Numbered from the stretch's first letter, positions 53,046-62,566 are shown. The stretch is DNA of 64,000 nt from CAZCDS01 sp964497585 (GCA_964497585.1 CAZCDS010000007.1:97597-161596); one strand, 5' to 3'. The notes: generated by a model from the sequence alone, not told the origin. Numbers and translations are program-made.

Positions 53046-53507
53046 TTACCCGTCGTGGAGTGGGCGCGCCTGGTGTCCCCTGTTTCCCGCCCATATAAGA
53101 TGAGCGGGACACCGGCAGTCCGAGGAACCGAATCCCGGAATGGGAAAAGAATACCTATGAACGCGAACGGTCTCAAGGTTTATGGCGCATTCTTCGTCAG
53201 CCCTGCCGGGATAGATCCGGATTGCTTCCACCGACGCCGCTTTCAGAAGGTAGTCGATGTGCCATCTGAGGGCCTTTCCGGTTCCGACGTGCCGGGTGAG
53301 TCGGGCAGCGAGATTCCTGGCAGCCCGTCCTGTATAGATGTATACTCCGGGCGGGAAGTCAAAACTCCCAAGGGCTCCGACCCGCAGGTTTGCCGCATGA
53401 TCAAGGCGAATAATAAGCTGATACGCGCCGGAGTCGACGCTGCCGATCAGCGTCAGAAAGTCGGGTCTCATCTCGAAATACAGGGTCAAATCACGTTCCT
53501 TTCCCAA
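53046..53507 (-). CDS. GIY-YIG nuclease-family protein (DUF123)
   Basis: 153 residues. DUF123 is a GIY-YIG-related domain; here the signature is GVYIYTGRAARNLAARLTRH, followed by the conserved LRWHIDYLLKAA, EECAIN and GFGSSDCRCPAHL segments. Such small proteins may be structure-specific nucleases; function unproven. The first ~12 residues may be dispensable, as an ATG (MRPDFL) lies just inside. It sits between the ABC-F gene (same strand) and divergent ttcA. Confidence 0.85.
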   Translation of the reverse strand: MGKERDLTLYFEMRPDFLTLIGSVDSGAYQLIIRLDHAANLRVGALGSFDFPPGVYIYTGRAARNLAARLTRHVGTGKALRWHIDYLLKAASVEAIRIYPGRADEECAINLETVRVHRYSFPIPGFGSSDCRCPAHLIWAGNRGHQARPLHDG

Positions 53508-53599
53508 AGGCGGTTGCAGTCGGACGCCAATTGCATATCATAGAGCTGGGAAGTCCCGCGCACAGTCTCGGCCGTCCAAAATGGAGCGGACAGAAATCA

Positions 53600-54415
53600 A
53601 TGAGGAATCTCCTTTTCAAGAGAATAACACGCCTGGTCGGCAGAGCAATCGGCGACTTTGGACTCATCGACGAGGGGGACCGTGTGCTCGTGGCCCTCTC
53701 CGGCGGGAAAGACTCCTGGACGCTCCTCTACGCGTTGAGGGAACTTCAGCGCAAAGCGCCTGTCCATTACGAAGTTGCTGCAATCACCATCCATCCCGGT
53801 CCGCCTCGGTTTGACACTTCCCTCCTGGAGGAACGACTGGCGCAAGATGGTATCCCGCACAGGGTCGTTCCCGGAAACATCGTGGACGTGGTAAACGAAA
53901 ATCTGACTGACGGCACGAATCCCTGTTCCTTCTGCTCCCGGCTCAGACGCGGTATTTTATACAGTTTCGCCGCGCGGGAGGGATGGAACAAGATCGCGCT
54001 GGGACATCACCTGGACGACTTCGTCGAGACGCTCCTCATGAATCTTTTCTTCAGCGGCACGATCAAGGCAATGAGTCCGAACCTCCTATCGGACGATGGC
54101 AGGAATTGCGTTATCCGCCCGCTGGTCTACGTGAAGGAGCAGATGACGCGTGATTTCGCCCGGGCCTCGGGGTTCCCCATCCTCCATTGCTTCTGTTCAT
54201 ATGAGGGCATGAGCGGAACCCGGCGGCAGTGGGTCAAGTCGCTTCTGGCAGAGGTCGAAAAAGAAGCGCCGGACGTCAAGTCAAACCTGCTCGCTTCCAT
54301 GGGACGGGTGAGACACAGGCATCTGTTTCCTGCCGAGGGGGCCTCGGACAGACTTGGGTCCGGTCGCGGGAACCGAAAGGGATGTGATAGGGAAGATGTT
54401 TACAGGCATAATTGA
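53600..54415 (+). CDS. ttcA: tRNA 2-thiocytidine synthetase TtcA-like
   Basis: 271 residues from the ATG at 53600 (GGAGCGG upstream); the frame opens at 53531 without a site. PP-loop ATPase signature LVALSGGKDSWTLLYAL, the CSFCSRLRRGILY cysteine pair, GHHLDDFVETLLMNLFF and RPLVYVKEQM match TtcA, which uses a [4Fe-4S] cluster to thiolate cytidine 32 in tRNA. The third cluster cysteine would lie in HCFCSYEG. The C-terminal ~25 residues overlap the start of ribE by 20 bp and are basic. Related TtuA-type 2-thiouridine enzymes are an alternative but the CSFCSRLRRG motif favours TtcA. Confidence 0.88.
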   Translation: MRNLLFKRITRLVGRAIGDFGLIDEGDRVLVALSGGKDSWTLLYALRELQRKAPVHYEVAAITIHPGPPRFDTSLLEERLAQDGIPHRVVPGNIVDVVNENLTDGTNPCSFCSRLRRGILYSFAAREGWNKIALGHHLDDFVETLLMNLFFSGTIKAMSPNLLSDDGRNCVIRPLVYVKEQMTRDFARASGFPILHCFCSYEGMSGTRRQWVKSLLAEVEKEAPDVKSNLLASMGRVRHRHLFPAEGASDRLGSGRGNRKGCDREDVYRHN

Positions 54416-55037
54416 GGCACGCGGTCAGGTTGCAGGGATCGAGCGGTCCGGACAGTTCACGAGGATCCAAATCGAGTCCGGCCTGGATCTCTCAGACGTT
54501 CGCGAGGGCGACTCCGTATCCGTGGACGGAGCCTGCTTGACCGCGACCGGAGTCGATCCGTCACGACGCCGCATCGTCGCGGACGTCTCCCCGGAGACCC
54601 TGCGAGTGACTACCCTCAGCGAATTGAGGGTCGGAGACCGCGTCAATCTGGAGAAGGCGCTGAGGCTTGACGCTCGACTCGGCGGACACCTCGTGCTGGG
54701 ACACGTCGATTGCGTGGGGAGGCTGGTCGAGAAGCGGGAAGCCGGCGAAGGCTTCCTCTTGGGGTTCGAAGCCGATTCCGGACGGTACTTGATCGAGAAG
54801 GGAAGCGTTGCCGTTGACGGAGTCAGCTTGACCGTTAACGAAGTTGAAGGCTCGCGGTTCCGGGTCATGATCATCCCCCACACCGCGGCTCTGACCGGCT
54901 TGACCGGGAAAAAAGTCAATGATAAAGTTAACCTGGAATATGATATCATTGGAAAATATGTGGAAAAGTTGCTGAGAACCGAAGAACGGGACACCGGTAT
55001 TACCGAGGAAACATTGAAAAAGCATGGATTTATCTAA
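54396..55037 (+). CDS. ribE: Riboflavin synthase, alpha chain
   Basis: 213 residues from the ATG at 54396 (AGGGA upstream), giving the canonical MFTGIIEARGQV start. Two internally homologous lumazine-binding domains: residues ~1-97 (GDSVSVDGACLTAT) and ~98-195 (GSVAVDGVSLTVNEV), each with the conserved serine-threonine ligand positions. It dismutates two 6,7-dimethyl-8-ribityllumazine molecules to riboflavin. Overlaps ttcA and is followed 14 bp later by ribBA. Confidence 0.97.
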   Translation: MFTGIIEARGQVAGIERSGQFTRIQIESGLDLSDVREGDSVSVDGACLTATGVDPSRRRIVADVSPETLRVTTLSELRVGDRVNLEKALRLDARLGGHLVLGHVDCVGRLVEKREAGEGFLLGFEADSGRYLIEKGSVAVDGVSLTVNEVEGSRFRVMIIPHTAALTGLTGKKVNDKVNLEYDIIGKYVEKLLRTEERDTGITEETLKKHGFI

Positions 55038-55051
55038 ACGCGGAGGACTTG

Positions 55052-56269
55052 ATGGGAGTGCTTGTAGGAACCGAAGAAGCGGTCGAAGAAATACGGCAGG
55101 GACGAATGGTTATCCTTGTTGACGACGAAGACCGTGAAAACGAAGGCGATCTTACGATGGCGGCTGAAAGGATCACTCCAGAAGCCGTCAATTTCATGAC
55201 GAAGTACGGCCGAGGTCTGCTATGTCTGTCTATGACCGCCCAGAAGATAGATAGGTTGGGCATTCCACTGATGGTACCCGACAACAAATCCAAGTTCGAA
55301 ACGGCTTTTACCGTCTCCATCGAAGCGGCCCGGGGCACCACAACCGGGATATCGGCGCACGACAGAGCTGTTACCATTCTCACCGCGGTGGACCCGGAGG
55401 CAGAGTCCAAAGACTTGATTTCGCCCGGCCATATCTTTCCCCTCAGGGCTAGGCAGGGAGGAGTGCTGGTCAGGGCCGGCCAAACCGAAGGGAGCGTCGA
55501 CCTGGCGCGCCTTGCCGGTTTGGAGCCCGCCGGGGTCATTTGCGAGGTCATGAACGAAGACGGGACGATGGCCAGGCTCCACGACCTTATGGGAATCGCT
55601 CAGGAGCATGGGCTGAAGATCTGTACCATCAAGGATCTGATCCAGTACCGCGTCCGAACCGAAACACTGGTCAGACAAGCCGCCCAGACGACCCTGCCCA
55701 CAGACTTTGGCGGTGTTTTTGCCCTCTACGTTTATGAAAACGATGTGGACAATCTCGAACATGTAGCTCTAGTGAAAGGCGAAATCGATCCGAACGAACC
55801 GATCCTGGTCAGAGTCCATTCCGAGTGCCTCACCGGCGACGTGTTCGGTTCCCGCCGCTGTGACTGCGGGAGCCAGCTCGACAAGGCCATGAGGATGGTG
55901 GCCGAGGAAGGACGGGGCGTTATCCTATACATGCAGCAGGAGGGGCGGGGAATCGGCCTCAAGAACAAGATCAGGGCGTACGAGCTGCAGGATGAGGGGT
56001 GTGACACGGTCGAGGCCAATCTGAGGCTCGGATTCAAGCCCGACCTGAGAGACTACGGGATCGGGGCACAGATCCTTCGCCATCTTGGCATTCGAAAGAT
56101 GCGCCTGATGACCAATAACCCCAAGAAGATCGTGGGACTCGAAGGGTACGGGCTCGAGGTGGTGGAACAGGTGCCGATCACGGTGGAGCCCTGCGCCACG
56201 AACATCCGCTATCTGATGACCAAGCAGGATAAGATGGGACACAAGCTGGACCTGAAGAACAACTGTTAG
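55052..56269 (+). CDS. ribBA: Bifunctional DHBP synthase / GTP cyclohydrolase II
   Basis: 405 residues from the ATG five bases after GGAGG; a TTG just before it is also possible. The N-terminal DHBP synthase domain (~1-205) has LVDDEDRENEGDL and GISAHDRAVTILTA; the C-terminal GTP cyclohydrolase II domain (~206-405) has the zinc-binding ECLTGDVFGSRRCDCG and YMQQEGRGIGL with the catalytic Arg/Asp region (RDYGIGAQIL). Both entry points of riboflavin synthesis are thus made from one gene. Typical length. Confidence 0.97.
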   Translation: MGVLVGTEEAVEEIRQGRMVILVDDEDRENEGDLTMAAERITPEAVNFMTKYGRGLLCLSMTAQKIDRLGIPLMVPDNKSKFETAFTVSIEAARGTTTGISAHDRAVTILTAVDPEAESKDLISPGHIFPLRARQGGVLVRAGQTEGSVDLARLAGLEPAGVICEVMNEDGTMARLHDLMGIAQEHGLKICTIKDLIQYRVRTETLVRQAAQTTLPTDFGGVFALYVYENDVDNLEHVALVKGEIDPNEPILVRVHSECLTGDVFGSRRCDCGSQLDKAMRMVAEEGRGVILYMQQEGRGIGLKNKIRAYELQDEGCDTVEANLRLGFKPDLRDYGIGAQILRHLGIRKMRLMTNNPKKIVGLEGYGLEVVEQVPITVEPCATNIRYLMTKQDKMGHKLDLKNNC

Positions 56270-56330
56270 CCTGACGCGGCACTCTCGACGCTCATTCCCG
56301 GGCGTACGCGACGGCCGGTTCGGAGGTTAT

Positions 56331-56795
56331 ATGACGGCAATCATAGAGGGAAAGCTTGACGCCAAGGGATTGACCGCGGCTCTTGTCGTAAGCCGATTCA
56401 ATGACTTTATCGTTTCGCGGCTCGTTGCAGGCGCGGAGGACGCTCTGATCCGCCACGGAGCCAGTGAAAAGGACATAACGGTCGTCAGGGTGCCTGGCGC
56501 GTTCGAGATTCCCCAGGTGGTTTCCGCTCTGGCCAGGTCGGGCAAGTACAGCATGGTCATCGCGCTTGGCGCGGTGATCCGCGGTTCCACACCCCACTTC
56601 GACTACATTGCCGCTGAAGTGGCCAAGGGAGTAGCTCACGCTGCGCTGGAATCCACCATTCCCATCAGTTTCGGCGTTCTCACCACGGACACGGTGGAAC
56701 AGGCGATCGAAAGAGCGGGTTCCAAAGCCGGTAACAAGGGCGCTGAGGCCGCGCTTGCGGCCATAGAAATGGCCAATGTCTTTCAGCAGATATAA
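56331..56795 (+). CDS. ribH: 6,7-dimethyl-8-ribityllumazine synthase
   Basis: 154 residues. Hallmarks: ALVVSRFNDFIVSRL, VRVPGAFEIP, LGAVIRGSTPHFDYIA and ISFGVLTTDTVEQAIERAGS with the conserved His/Arg catalytic residues. It condenses the pyrimidine and DHBP units into lumazine, the substrate of RibE. It is 61 bp after ribBA. Forms icosahedral or pentameric shells. Confidence 0.97.
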   Translation: MTAIIEGKLDAKGLTAALVVSRFNDFIVSRLVAGAEDALIRHGASEKDITVVRVPGAFEIPQVVSALARSGKYSMVIALGAVIRGSTPHFDYIAAEVAKGVAHAALESTIPISFGVLTTDTVEQAIERAGSKAGNKGAEAALAAIEMANVFQQI

Positions 56796-56857
56796 TTGCC
56801 CAACGGCCTGCACGTTCCAGCCGGGCCGTATCCACATTGATCGGACTGCTTCACCCG

Positions 56858-57352
56858 GTGCCATCGAGACGTAAGACGCGCGAATTTGTCCTTCAGGTGC
56901 TCTTCGCGGCCGACGCCCAGGGGAAGGATCCCCTGCAGGTACTGGACACTCTCGCCCACCATTTTGCGAGCGATCAGGACGAAGTACTCAAACTCGGCAG
57001 AGTCACGCAGGATTTCGCGGCAGGCCTGATTGCAGCAGTATCCCGGGATCGGCAGGCCATAGACGAGCTGATAAGTCGGCTGTCCCATCATTGGAAACTC
57101 CACAGAATGTCCCGGGTCGATCGGAGTGTTCTTCGCATGGCCATTGCGGAAATGACCGGGTTTCCGGAAATACCCGAACGAGTAACGCTCAATGAAGCGG
57201 TCGACCTGGCAAAGAGATACGGGACGGAGAATTCAGGGGCCTTTGTCAATGGCATTCTCGACAGGATTCGAGAACTTCAGGGCTCAGACTCACTGAACCG
57301 CAGTCCTGCCGACCTTCTCGCCGAACTTGACGAATCCTATGCAACCGACTAA
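56858..57352 (+). CDS. nusB: Transcription antitermination factor NusB
   Basis: 164 residues from the GTG at 56858, which gives the usual xSRRKTREFVLQVLFA start; a TTG seven codons upstream is equally in frame and neither has a clear Shine-Dalgarno. NusB features: LSHHWKLHRMSRVDRSVLRM, PERVTLNEAVDLAKRYG and the GAFVNGILDRI C-terminal motif. With NusE/S10 it binds boxA of rRNA leaders. ribH-nusB is a common bacterial pair. Confidence 0.94.
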   Translation: MPSRRKTREFVLQVLFAADAQGKDPLQVLDTLAHHFASDQDEVLKLGRVTQDFAAGLIAAVSRDRQAIDELISRLSHHWKLHRMSRVDRSVLRMAIAEMTGFPEIPERVTLNEAVDLAKRYGTENSGAFVNGILDRIRELQGSDSLNRSPADLLAELDESYATD

Positions 57353-57395
57353 AATTATAAACCAATGCATATGGCGTACGCCGAGGTCAGTGCAG

Positions 57396-58862
57396 ATGCT
57401 CACGTACGGGACTGATCGATCCTCCCTTCCCAAACCGCTTCCGAGTCGGTTGAAGGCGAGGGTACGCGTGGGGTTGGCCCTCCTGGTCGGTGGATTAATC
57501 TGTCTTCCCACGCCCTGTACCGGCAAAGGGGACGCTCCCAAGTCACCAGCCAACTCGAAAACGCCGGCCGGTAGCGCAGCCGTTCCGGGATTCCGAGTCC
57601 CGCTTCCGGAAATCAGCATCAATAGAATCTTGGGCAGTGAACCTCGAAAGAAAAAGGGTTCGCCCAAGAAGCCCGAGTCGCAGCCCACGTCCGATGAGAA
57701 GCCGACACTGATTGAACCTGATGCTGAGACCGCGCACCACCCCCCCCCGCGCAAGGAACCCGGCGTTCGGAGGCTGCCCTTTGAACCTCTGCCCGTCAAA
57801 CCTCTGCACCGGCCCGGCACACGTGAGGGAGCCAAGGAAAAAGTCCCGGAGGAAGGATCAACACGAGCCGTCATCGGAGTGCCCTCTGCTCCCGAGCATC
57901 CTCTGGAGGCTCGCCCGCCCAGGAAAGCCCTTCTGAAGTCCAAGGCGGTCCCGAAGATCCCGGAATTGCTCACAGCAGAGCTTGCCAAAGAGAAACTTGT
58001 CCCGCTGCACACGGAACCTGAGGCTCTGCAAGAAGTCCCGACCTCAGACTGGATACCGATTCAACCTCGGCAGGGGATGGCCGTAATCCCGGCGGCGGAG
58101 CCCAAACCGACTCCGGAACAAATGCCCGAACCACCGCCCGCCGCGGAACCTGAGCCTCAGGCCGGGGCGCCGCCCGAGTCGACGGCACCCCCTGAGTTGA
58201 AACCAAAGACCCAACCGGCTCCCACTGAGGAACCCAAACCTGAGTCCGCGGCGCCGCCCGCTGTCGAGCCTCCCGCGCAGGAGCCCCGGCCGCAGCCTGA
58301 GATACCCACGCAACAGGAGTTTGATACGGTGCCCGGACCGACTCCCGATGCCCTTCAACCGCCGGACGAACCACGGCACCCGTCCGAGGAGACCGCGACC
58401 GTCGAGGAATTGCCTGAACCAGCAGTCGTCGAAAAGCCTGTGGTGTCTCCTCTGTCGGACGACCTCCTCGAGAACCGAGAGGTGCGGGACTATGTTCAGG
58501 CGACCATGCCCATCCTCGAGGAGCTTTCGCTCCTGATGACTCGAGTTCCCACGTTAAGCGTGGAGGATTTCGATCCCTCCGATCCGAACGCGCCGGTGGT
58601 GCCTTCCGACATCGCGGTCAAAATGGATTCCATGAAGCGCCAGTTGCAGATCCTTGACTCGAAGACTTTTGCGATCATTCCCCCCCAGGATTTCACCCAA
58701 TTTCACGCGATGATCCGGGAATCGATTACCGAGTCTTACCGGGCTTGCGAGGCGATTGTGAACTTCTTCAACGAGCGCAACCAGGAAGATCTGAAACGGG
58801 TCCGGGAACACCTCGGCAAAGCCCGAAGCCTCATCCGGAAGACCATGAAGCGGAGCGGCTAG
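57396..58862 (+). CDS. Exported Pro/Glu-rich protein with conserved-looking C-terminal helices
   Basis: 488 residues from the ATG at 57396 (GAGGT upstream); longer starts overlap nusB. Signal peptide within residues ~18-42 (RVGLALLVGGLICLPTPCTG). Residues ~55-365 are low complexity, rich in Pro, Glu, Ala and Lys (PKPTPEQMPEPPPAAEPEPQ). The last ~110 residues are ordered and helical (LEELSLLMTRVPTLSV; DIAVKMDSMKRQLQILDSKT; YRACEAIVNFFNERNQEDL). A long extended linker followed by a small helical domain suggests a surface or periplasm-spanning protein. No family recognised. Confidence 0.75.
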   Translation: MLTYGTDRSSLPKPLPSRLKARVRVGLALLVGGLICLPTPCTGKGDAPKSPANSKTPAGSAAVPGFRVPLPEISINRILGSEPRKKKGSPKKPESQPTSDEKPTLIEPDAETAHHPPPRKEPGVRRLPFEPLPVKPLHRPGTREGAKEKVPEEGSTRAVIGVPSAPEHPLEARPPRKALLKSKAVPKIPELLTAELAKEKLVPLHTEPEALQEVPTSDWIPIQPRQGMAVIPAAEPKPTPEQMPEPPPAAEPEPQAGAPPESTAPPELKPKTQPAPTEEPKPESAAPPAVEPPAQEPRPQPEIPTQQEFDTVPGPTPDALQPPDEPRHPSEETATVEELPEPAVVEKPVVSPLSDDLLENREVRDYVQATMPILEELSLLMTRVPTLSVEDFDPSDPNAPVVPSDIAVKMDSMKRQLQILDSKTFAIIPPQDFTQFHAMIRESITESYRACEAIVNFFNERNQEDLKRVREHLGKARSLIRKTMKRSG

Positions 58863-59076
58863 CCAGCCGGCACGGCTCCCTTCTGTCACCGCATCCCGTG
58901 TGCTGCAACTATCCTCCCGAATGTACGAGGTCCATGGCCGGCGGTAAGCAACAACAAAGACGAAGGTCCCGTACCCGGGCACGAAAGCAATTCTTCTCTC
59001 TTCTCCGTGCCTTTGCAGCTCCGTCCTTCAGATTTCTTGTGCTTTTCGTGTCTTGGTGTCCTGGTGGGGCAACTTT

Positions 59077-60429
59077 TCATTTGCTTCCTCCGTCCATGTC
59101 GACGGGAACTCCCCACACCTCGTTGCCGTCGACCTTTTCCACTGTCACCGGGAAACTCTTCTTGTCTTTCGGCAGCAAGGATTGGGGGACCTCGAGTCGG
59201 ATGTAGTTATCGGACCGCGCGAGGATCGTCTCCTTATCCGGGTCGGAACCCTTTTCCGGTATTACAGTCAGCACTTTTCCGACGAATCCACGGCAGAAGG
59301 CGAACCTGAATCGATCGGACAGAGCTCTCAGCTCCTCGACGCGGCGCCGCATAACGGCATCGGCGACTCGGGGGGTGAAGGAGGCTGCCCGCGTACCGGG
59401 GCGGGGTGAAAAGGGAAAGACATGCAGGTATGCCGGTCGAAGTCTTTCAATGAGGTAGCGGGTCCGCAGGAAGGACTCATCAGTTTCCCCGGGGAACCCC
59501 ACCATGACGTCCATCCCGACACAGGTCTCGGAAGAGGACCCCCGTATAGCCGTGACGAGCCTCTCGATCATGCACGCGTCGTACGGGCGCCCCATTCGTT
59601 TGAGGATCGAGTCGTCTCCGCTCTGAAGGGGAATATGGAAATGCCGACAGACCCTCGGATGGCCGCCCACCAGTTCAATCAGCCGGGGAGATATCTCCTG
59701 GGGCTCGACCGAACTCAGACGGAAGCGAACCCCGGGGCACGCGTCAAGGAGCCTCTCCAGGAGATTGTCCAGAGTCAGCCTCGGTCTCAGGTCCCGGCCG
59801 TATATCCCGAGGTGCACCCCACTCAGCACGATTTCCGCAAATCCCTGGTGTTCCATTCGGCGCGCGTATTCCGTGACCTTTCCGGGCGCGAGGCTGCGGG
59901 AAGGTCCCCGTGCCCGTGGAACGATGCAGTAGGAGCAGCCCTGCGAGCACCCATCCTGGACCTTGAGAAACGCTCGGGCCTTGCCTTCCGTCGCGGTCAG
60001 CGCAATATCACCAAAGGTGGTGGACTGTTGTGCCCCGAACCTCTTTTCAAAGTACGATCTTCTCCCGACATGCTCGCGGAAATGATCCTTTTCAAAGGTT
60101 CCCAGCACCCTGAGATTCGGGTGGAGGCCCTCAAATGCAGAGGGGTTGACTTCCGCGAGGCATCCCGTGATCATCAACGAAGCGCGAGGATAGAGATTGG
60201 CCAAGCGCTGAACTGTTCTCCGCGATTTCCCCTCCGCCCGGGAGGTGACGCAACAGGTGTTGACAACGATGAGGTCGGGATCTGCCGCGTCCCGATCCAC
60301 GCGATAACCGGCTTCCCGGAGCACGCGAGCCATCGCGGCCGCTTCCGCCTGGTTCACCTTACAGCCGAGAACGTAGACCGCGGCGGTCCGCGGGAAAGCC
60401 TGTTCTATGGTGCGGTCCGATTTTGACAT
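59077..60429 (-). CDS. mtaB: tRNA (N6-L-threonylcarbamoyladenosine(37)-C2)-methylthiotransferase
   Basis: 450 residues. N-terminal UPF0004 domain with cysteines in VLGCKVNQAE, VVNTCCVT and ITGCLAE ligating one 4Fe-4S cluster; radical SAM motif DGCSQGCSYCIVPRARG; conserved GFAEIVLSGVHLGIYG and PLQSGDDSILKRMGR. This pattern fits MtaB (ms2t6A37) better than MiaB (whose first motif is GCQMN) or RimO. The C-terminal TRAM domain is reduced or atypical. Confidence 0.9.
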   Translation of the reverse strand: MSKSDRTIEQAFPRTAAVYVLGCKVNQAEAAAMARVLREAGYRVDRDAADPDLIVVNTCCVTSRAEGKSRRTVQRLANLYPRASLMITGCLAEVNPSAFEGLHPNLRVLGTFEKDHFREHVGRRSYFEKRFGAQQSTTFGDIALTATEGKARAFLKVQDGCSQGCSYCIVPRARGPSRSLAPGKVTEYARRMEHQGFAEIVLSGVHLGIYGRDLRPRLTLDNLLERLLDACPGVRFRLSSVEPQEISPRLIELVGGHPRVCRHFHIPLQSGDDSILKRMGRPYDACMIERLVTAIRGSSSETCVGMDVMVGFPGETDESFLRTRYLIERLRPAYLHVFPFSPRPGTRAASFTPRVADAVMRRRVEELRALSDRFRFAFCRGFVGKVLTVIPEKGSDPDKETILARSDNYIRLEVPQSLLPKDKKSFPVTVEKVDGNEVWGVPVDMDGGSK

Positions 60430-60598
60430 GCTCGTGTATCCATGCTATCAATCGACGGACCCGGCGTCAATTTCCACGGTTGAAGGCGATCGGACGGGAG
60501 TTCGAGCCCAGTGGAAGTGAGGATGAATGTTCGTCTCGTCCCGCGCCGGCCGCCGCACCCGGCCTTCGACGGAAATGAAGCAAAGAGGAGACCTTCCC

Positions 60599-61120
60599 TT
60601 GAGACCATACCATGCCATTAGGACCGTGACGGTTGCCCTGCTTGTTCTCATCGCCCTGTCCCTCTCGTGGGCTGCGGAGGGGAAGGACAAATCCGACGCA
60701 TCCGAAAAGTATGTTGGCGACGTTCTCGGACGGGTCTTTCAGATGAAAGTTCCCGACGAATTCAAACTCGCCCGATCGGATCAGAGCGGCATAGTGAAGT
60801 GGACGAAAGGCCCCGCCGAGATTTACGTCGTTGTGGGCGACCTCGTCTCTGACACGCCTGGCAGACTCTTCAAGGAGCTTCTCCAGTCCGTGGAAAAAAA
60901 CAAGAAGCTTGAAAAGGTCCGCAAAACAAGAGTCCGAGGCGGCCGCGCCTTTGTGTATACGGAAAAGGCGCCGGAAAATCCGGAACGCACGCGGACCATG
61001 CGGCTCGTCGTGATCTCCTCCCACAAAGTCATCAACGTGGACTTCAGCGCGCCGAGTGAGAGTTTCGAGCAGTACGAAAAGGACTTCCGGGCTGCACTGA
61101 AATCCTTTAAATTGCTCTGA
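60599..61120 (+). CDS. Exported hypothetical protein
   Basis: 173 residues from the TTG at 60599, nine bases after GAGGAGA; this start gives a compact signal peptide (IRTVTVALLVLIALSLSWA then AEGKDK). An ATG at 60575 is in frame but lies ahead of the Shine-Dalgarno. The mature part is an alpha/beta protein (VFQMKVPDEFKLARSDQSGI; IYVVVGDLVSDTP; HKVINVDFSAPSESFEQYEK) that resembles periplasmic lipoprotein-like or Sel1-unrelated PsbP-style folds without clear family. It is 27 bp before selA on the same strand. Confidence 0.75.
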   Translation: MRPYHAIRTVTVALLVLIALSLSWAAEGKDKSDASEKYVGDVLGRVFQMKVPDEFKLARSDQSGIVKWTKGPAEIYVVVGDLVSDTPGRLFKELLQSVEKNKKLEKVRKTRVRGGRAFVYTEKAPENPERTRTMRLVVISSHKVINVDFSAPSESFEQYEKDFRAALKSFKLL

Positions 61121-61147
61121 TCCCGGATACCCGGCAATCCGGTTTTC

Positions 61148-62566
61148 ATGGAAGATTCAAAGAAACATCAGCTTCTCAGGTCCATTCCCTCTGTGGATCG
61201 TCTTCTGGGGGATCCGTCGGTTGCGCGTCTTTTCGCCAACTATGCCGAGGAGATTGTCAAGCGCGTGGTCCGCCGCGGCCTCGATGAGCTGAGGGAGGAG
61301 ATTAGACAGGGCAGTGCAACCGCAGACGATTGTGCGCTCACGGCTGTGGTCTCGAGGATAGAACAGCTCCTGCACCGGAGAGTGGGGCCGAAGCTGTGTA
61401 CTCTCGTCAATGCAACCGGTGTGATTGTACACACGAACCTGGGCAGATCGCCGCTTTCCTCTCGGGTGGCCGAGAGGATCAAGCGGGCCGCGGTTTCGTA
61501 CTCAAATCTGGAGTACGATCTCGAAAAGGGGAGCAGAGGCGAGCGCAACGCGCACCTCCGGCAACTCATGGAAGAGCTGACCGGCGCGGAAGCCACCCTG
61601 GCGGTCAACAACAACGCTGCAGCGGTTCTGCTCGCCCTCTCGAGCCTGGCTCAGGGCAAAGAGGTCGTGGTCTCCCGGGGGGAGCTTATCGAGATCGGAG
61701 GCTCCTTCAGGATTCCCGACGTTATGGCCCGCTCCGGAGCGATACTCCGAGAAGTGGGCACGACCAATCGCACCCACCCACGCGACTATGTCGACGCGGT
61801 CAACGAGCAGACCGCGCTGATCCTCAAAGTTCACCCGAGCAACTACCGAATCGTGGGCTTTACCCGTGAAGTGAAACTGGAGGAGTTGGTCGCCATAGGC
61901 CGAGACAAGGGTATTCCGACCATGTTCGATCTGGGCAGCGGCTGCCTCGTGGACTTGACCCGATACGGGCTCGAGGGCGAACTCACGGTCCAGCAGGCCA
62001 TTTCAGCAGGCGTCGATCTCGTCACTTTCAGCGGTGACAAACTCCTGGGAGGCCCCCAGGCGGGAATCGCCGCGGGAAAGGCTAGTCTGATCGAAAAGAT
62101 GCGGACCAATCCTCTGGCTCGTGCGCTGCGCATGGACAAGCTCACGTTAGCCGGTCTCGAGGCGACCCTCGAGGAGTACACGGGGCCGAGCGCCGCCGCG
62201 GAGGCAATCCCTACGCTGGCGATGATAACGCGGCCCGAGGAGGAGCTTCGGGAAGCTGCAGAGACCCTTGCCCGCGAGGTCGAAGCTCGTGTTGGTGCCC
62301 TCGCGGTGGTCGGCACAGAAGAGGGGATTGCCAGGGTCGGCGGTGGAGCACTCCCCATGGGGGACCTCGCCGGCCCGAGGGTGACCGTGAGACCGACAGA
62401 GATCTCCGCAGCAAGGCTTGAACAGCAATTGAGAGCAGGCGACCCTCCGGTCATCGTCCTCGTGAAGGAGGACACCATCCTCATCGATCCCCGGACACTT
62501 CTACACAACCAGGCGGCCCAGATCCCCGAACTTATCGCCGCGGCCCTGGACAGAGCGCTGCATTAG
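61148..62566 (+). CDS. selA: L-seryl-tRNA(Sec) selenium transferase
   Basis: 472 residues, normal for SelA. Features: N-terminal LLRSIPSVDRLLGDPSVARL, TVLVNATGV-like LVNATGVIVHTNLGRSPL, YDLEKGSRGER, NNNAAAVLLALSSLA, DLGSGCLVDLTRYG, and the PLP lysine Lys298 in VTFSGDKLLGGPQAG. It converts seryl-tRNA(Sec) to selenocysteinyl-tRNA with selenophosphate. Presence implies selenoproteins elsewhere in the genome. selB usually follows selA; here the next gene is convergent and unrelated. Confidence 0.97.
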   Translation: MEDSKKHQLLRSIPSVDRLLGDPSVARLFANYAEEIVKRVVRRGLDELREEIRQGSATADDCALTAVVSRIEQLLHRRVGPKLCTLVNATGVIVHTNLGRSPLSSRVAERIKRAAVSYSNLEYDLEKGSRGERNAHLRQLMEELTGAEATLAVNNNAAAVLLALSSLAQGKEVVVSRGELIEIGGSFRIPDVMARSGAILREVGTTNRTHPRDYVDAVNEQTALILKVHPSNYRIVGFTREVKLEELVAIGRDKGIPTMFDLGSGCLVDLTRYGLEGELTVQQAISAGVDLVTFSGDKLLGGPQAGIAAGKASLIEKMRTNPLARALRMDKLTLAGLEATLEEYTGPSAAAEAIPTLAMITRPEEELREAAETLAREVEARVGALAVVGTEEGIARVGGGALPMGDLAGPRVTVRPTEISAARLEQQLRAGDPPVIVLVKEDTILIDPRTLLHNQAAQIPELIAAALDRALH

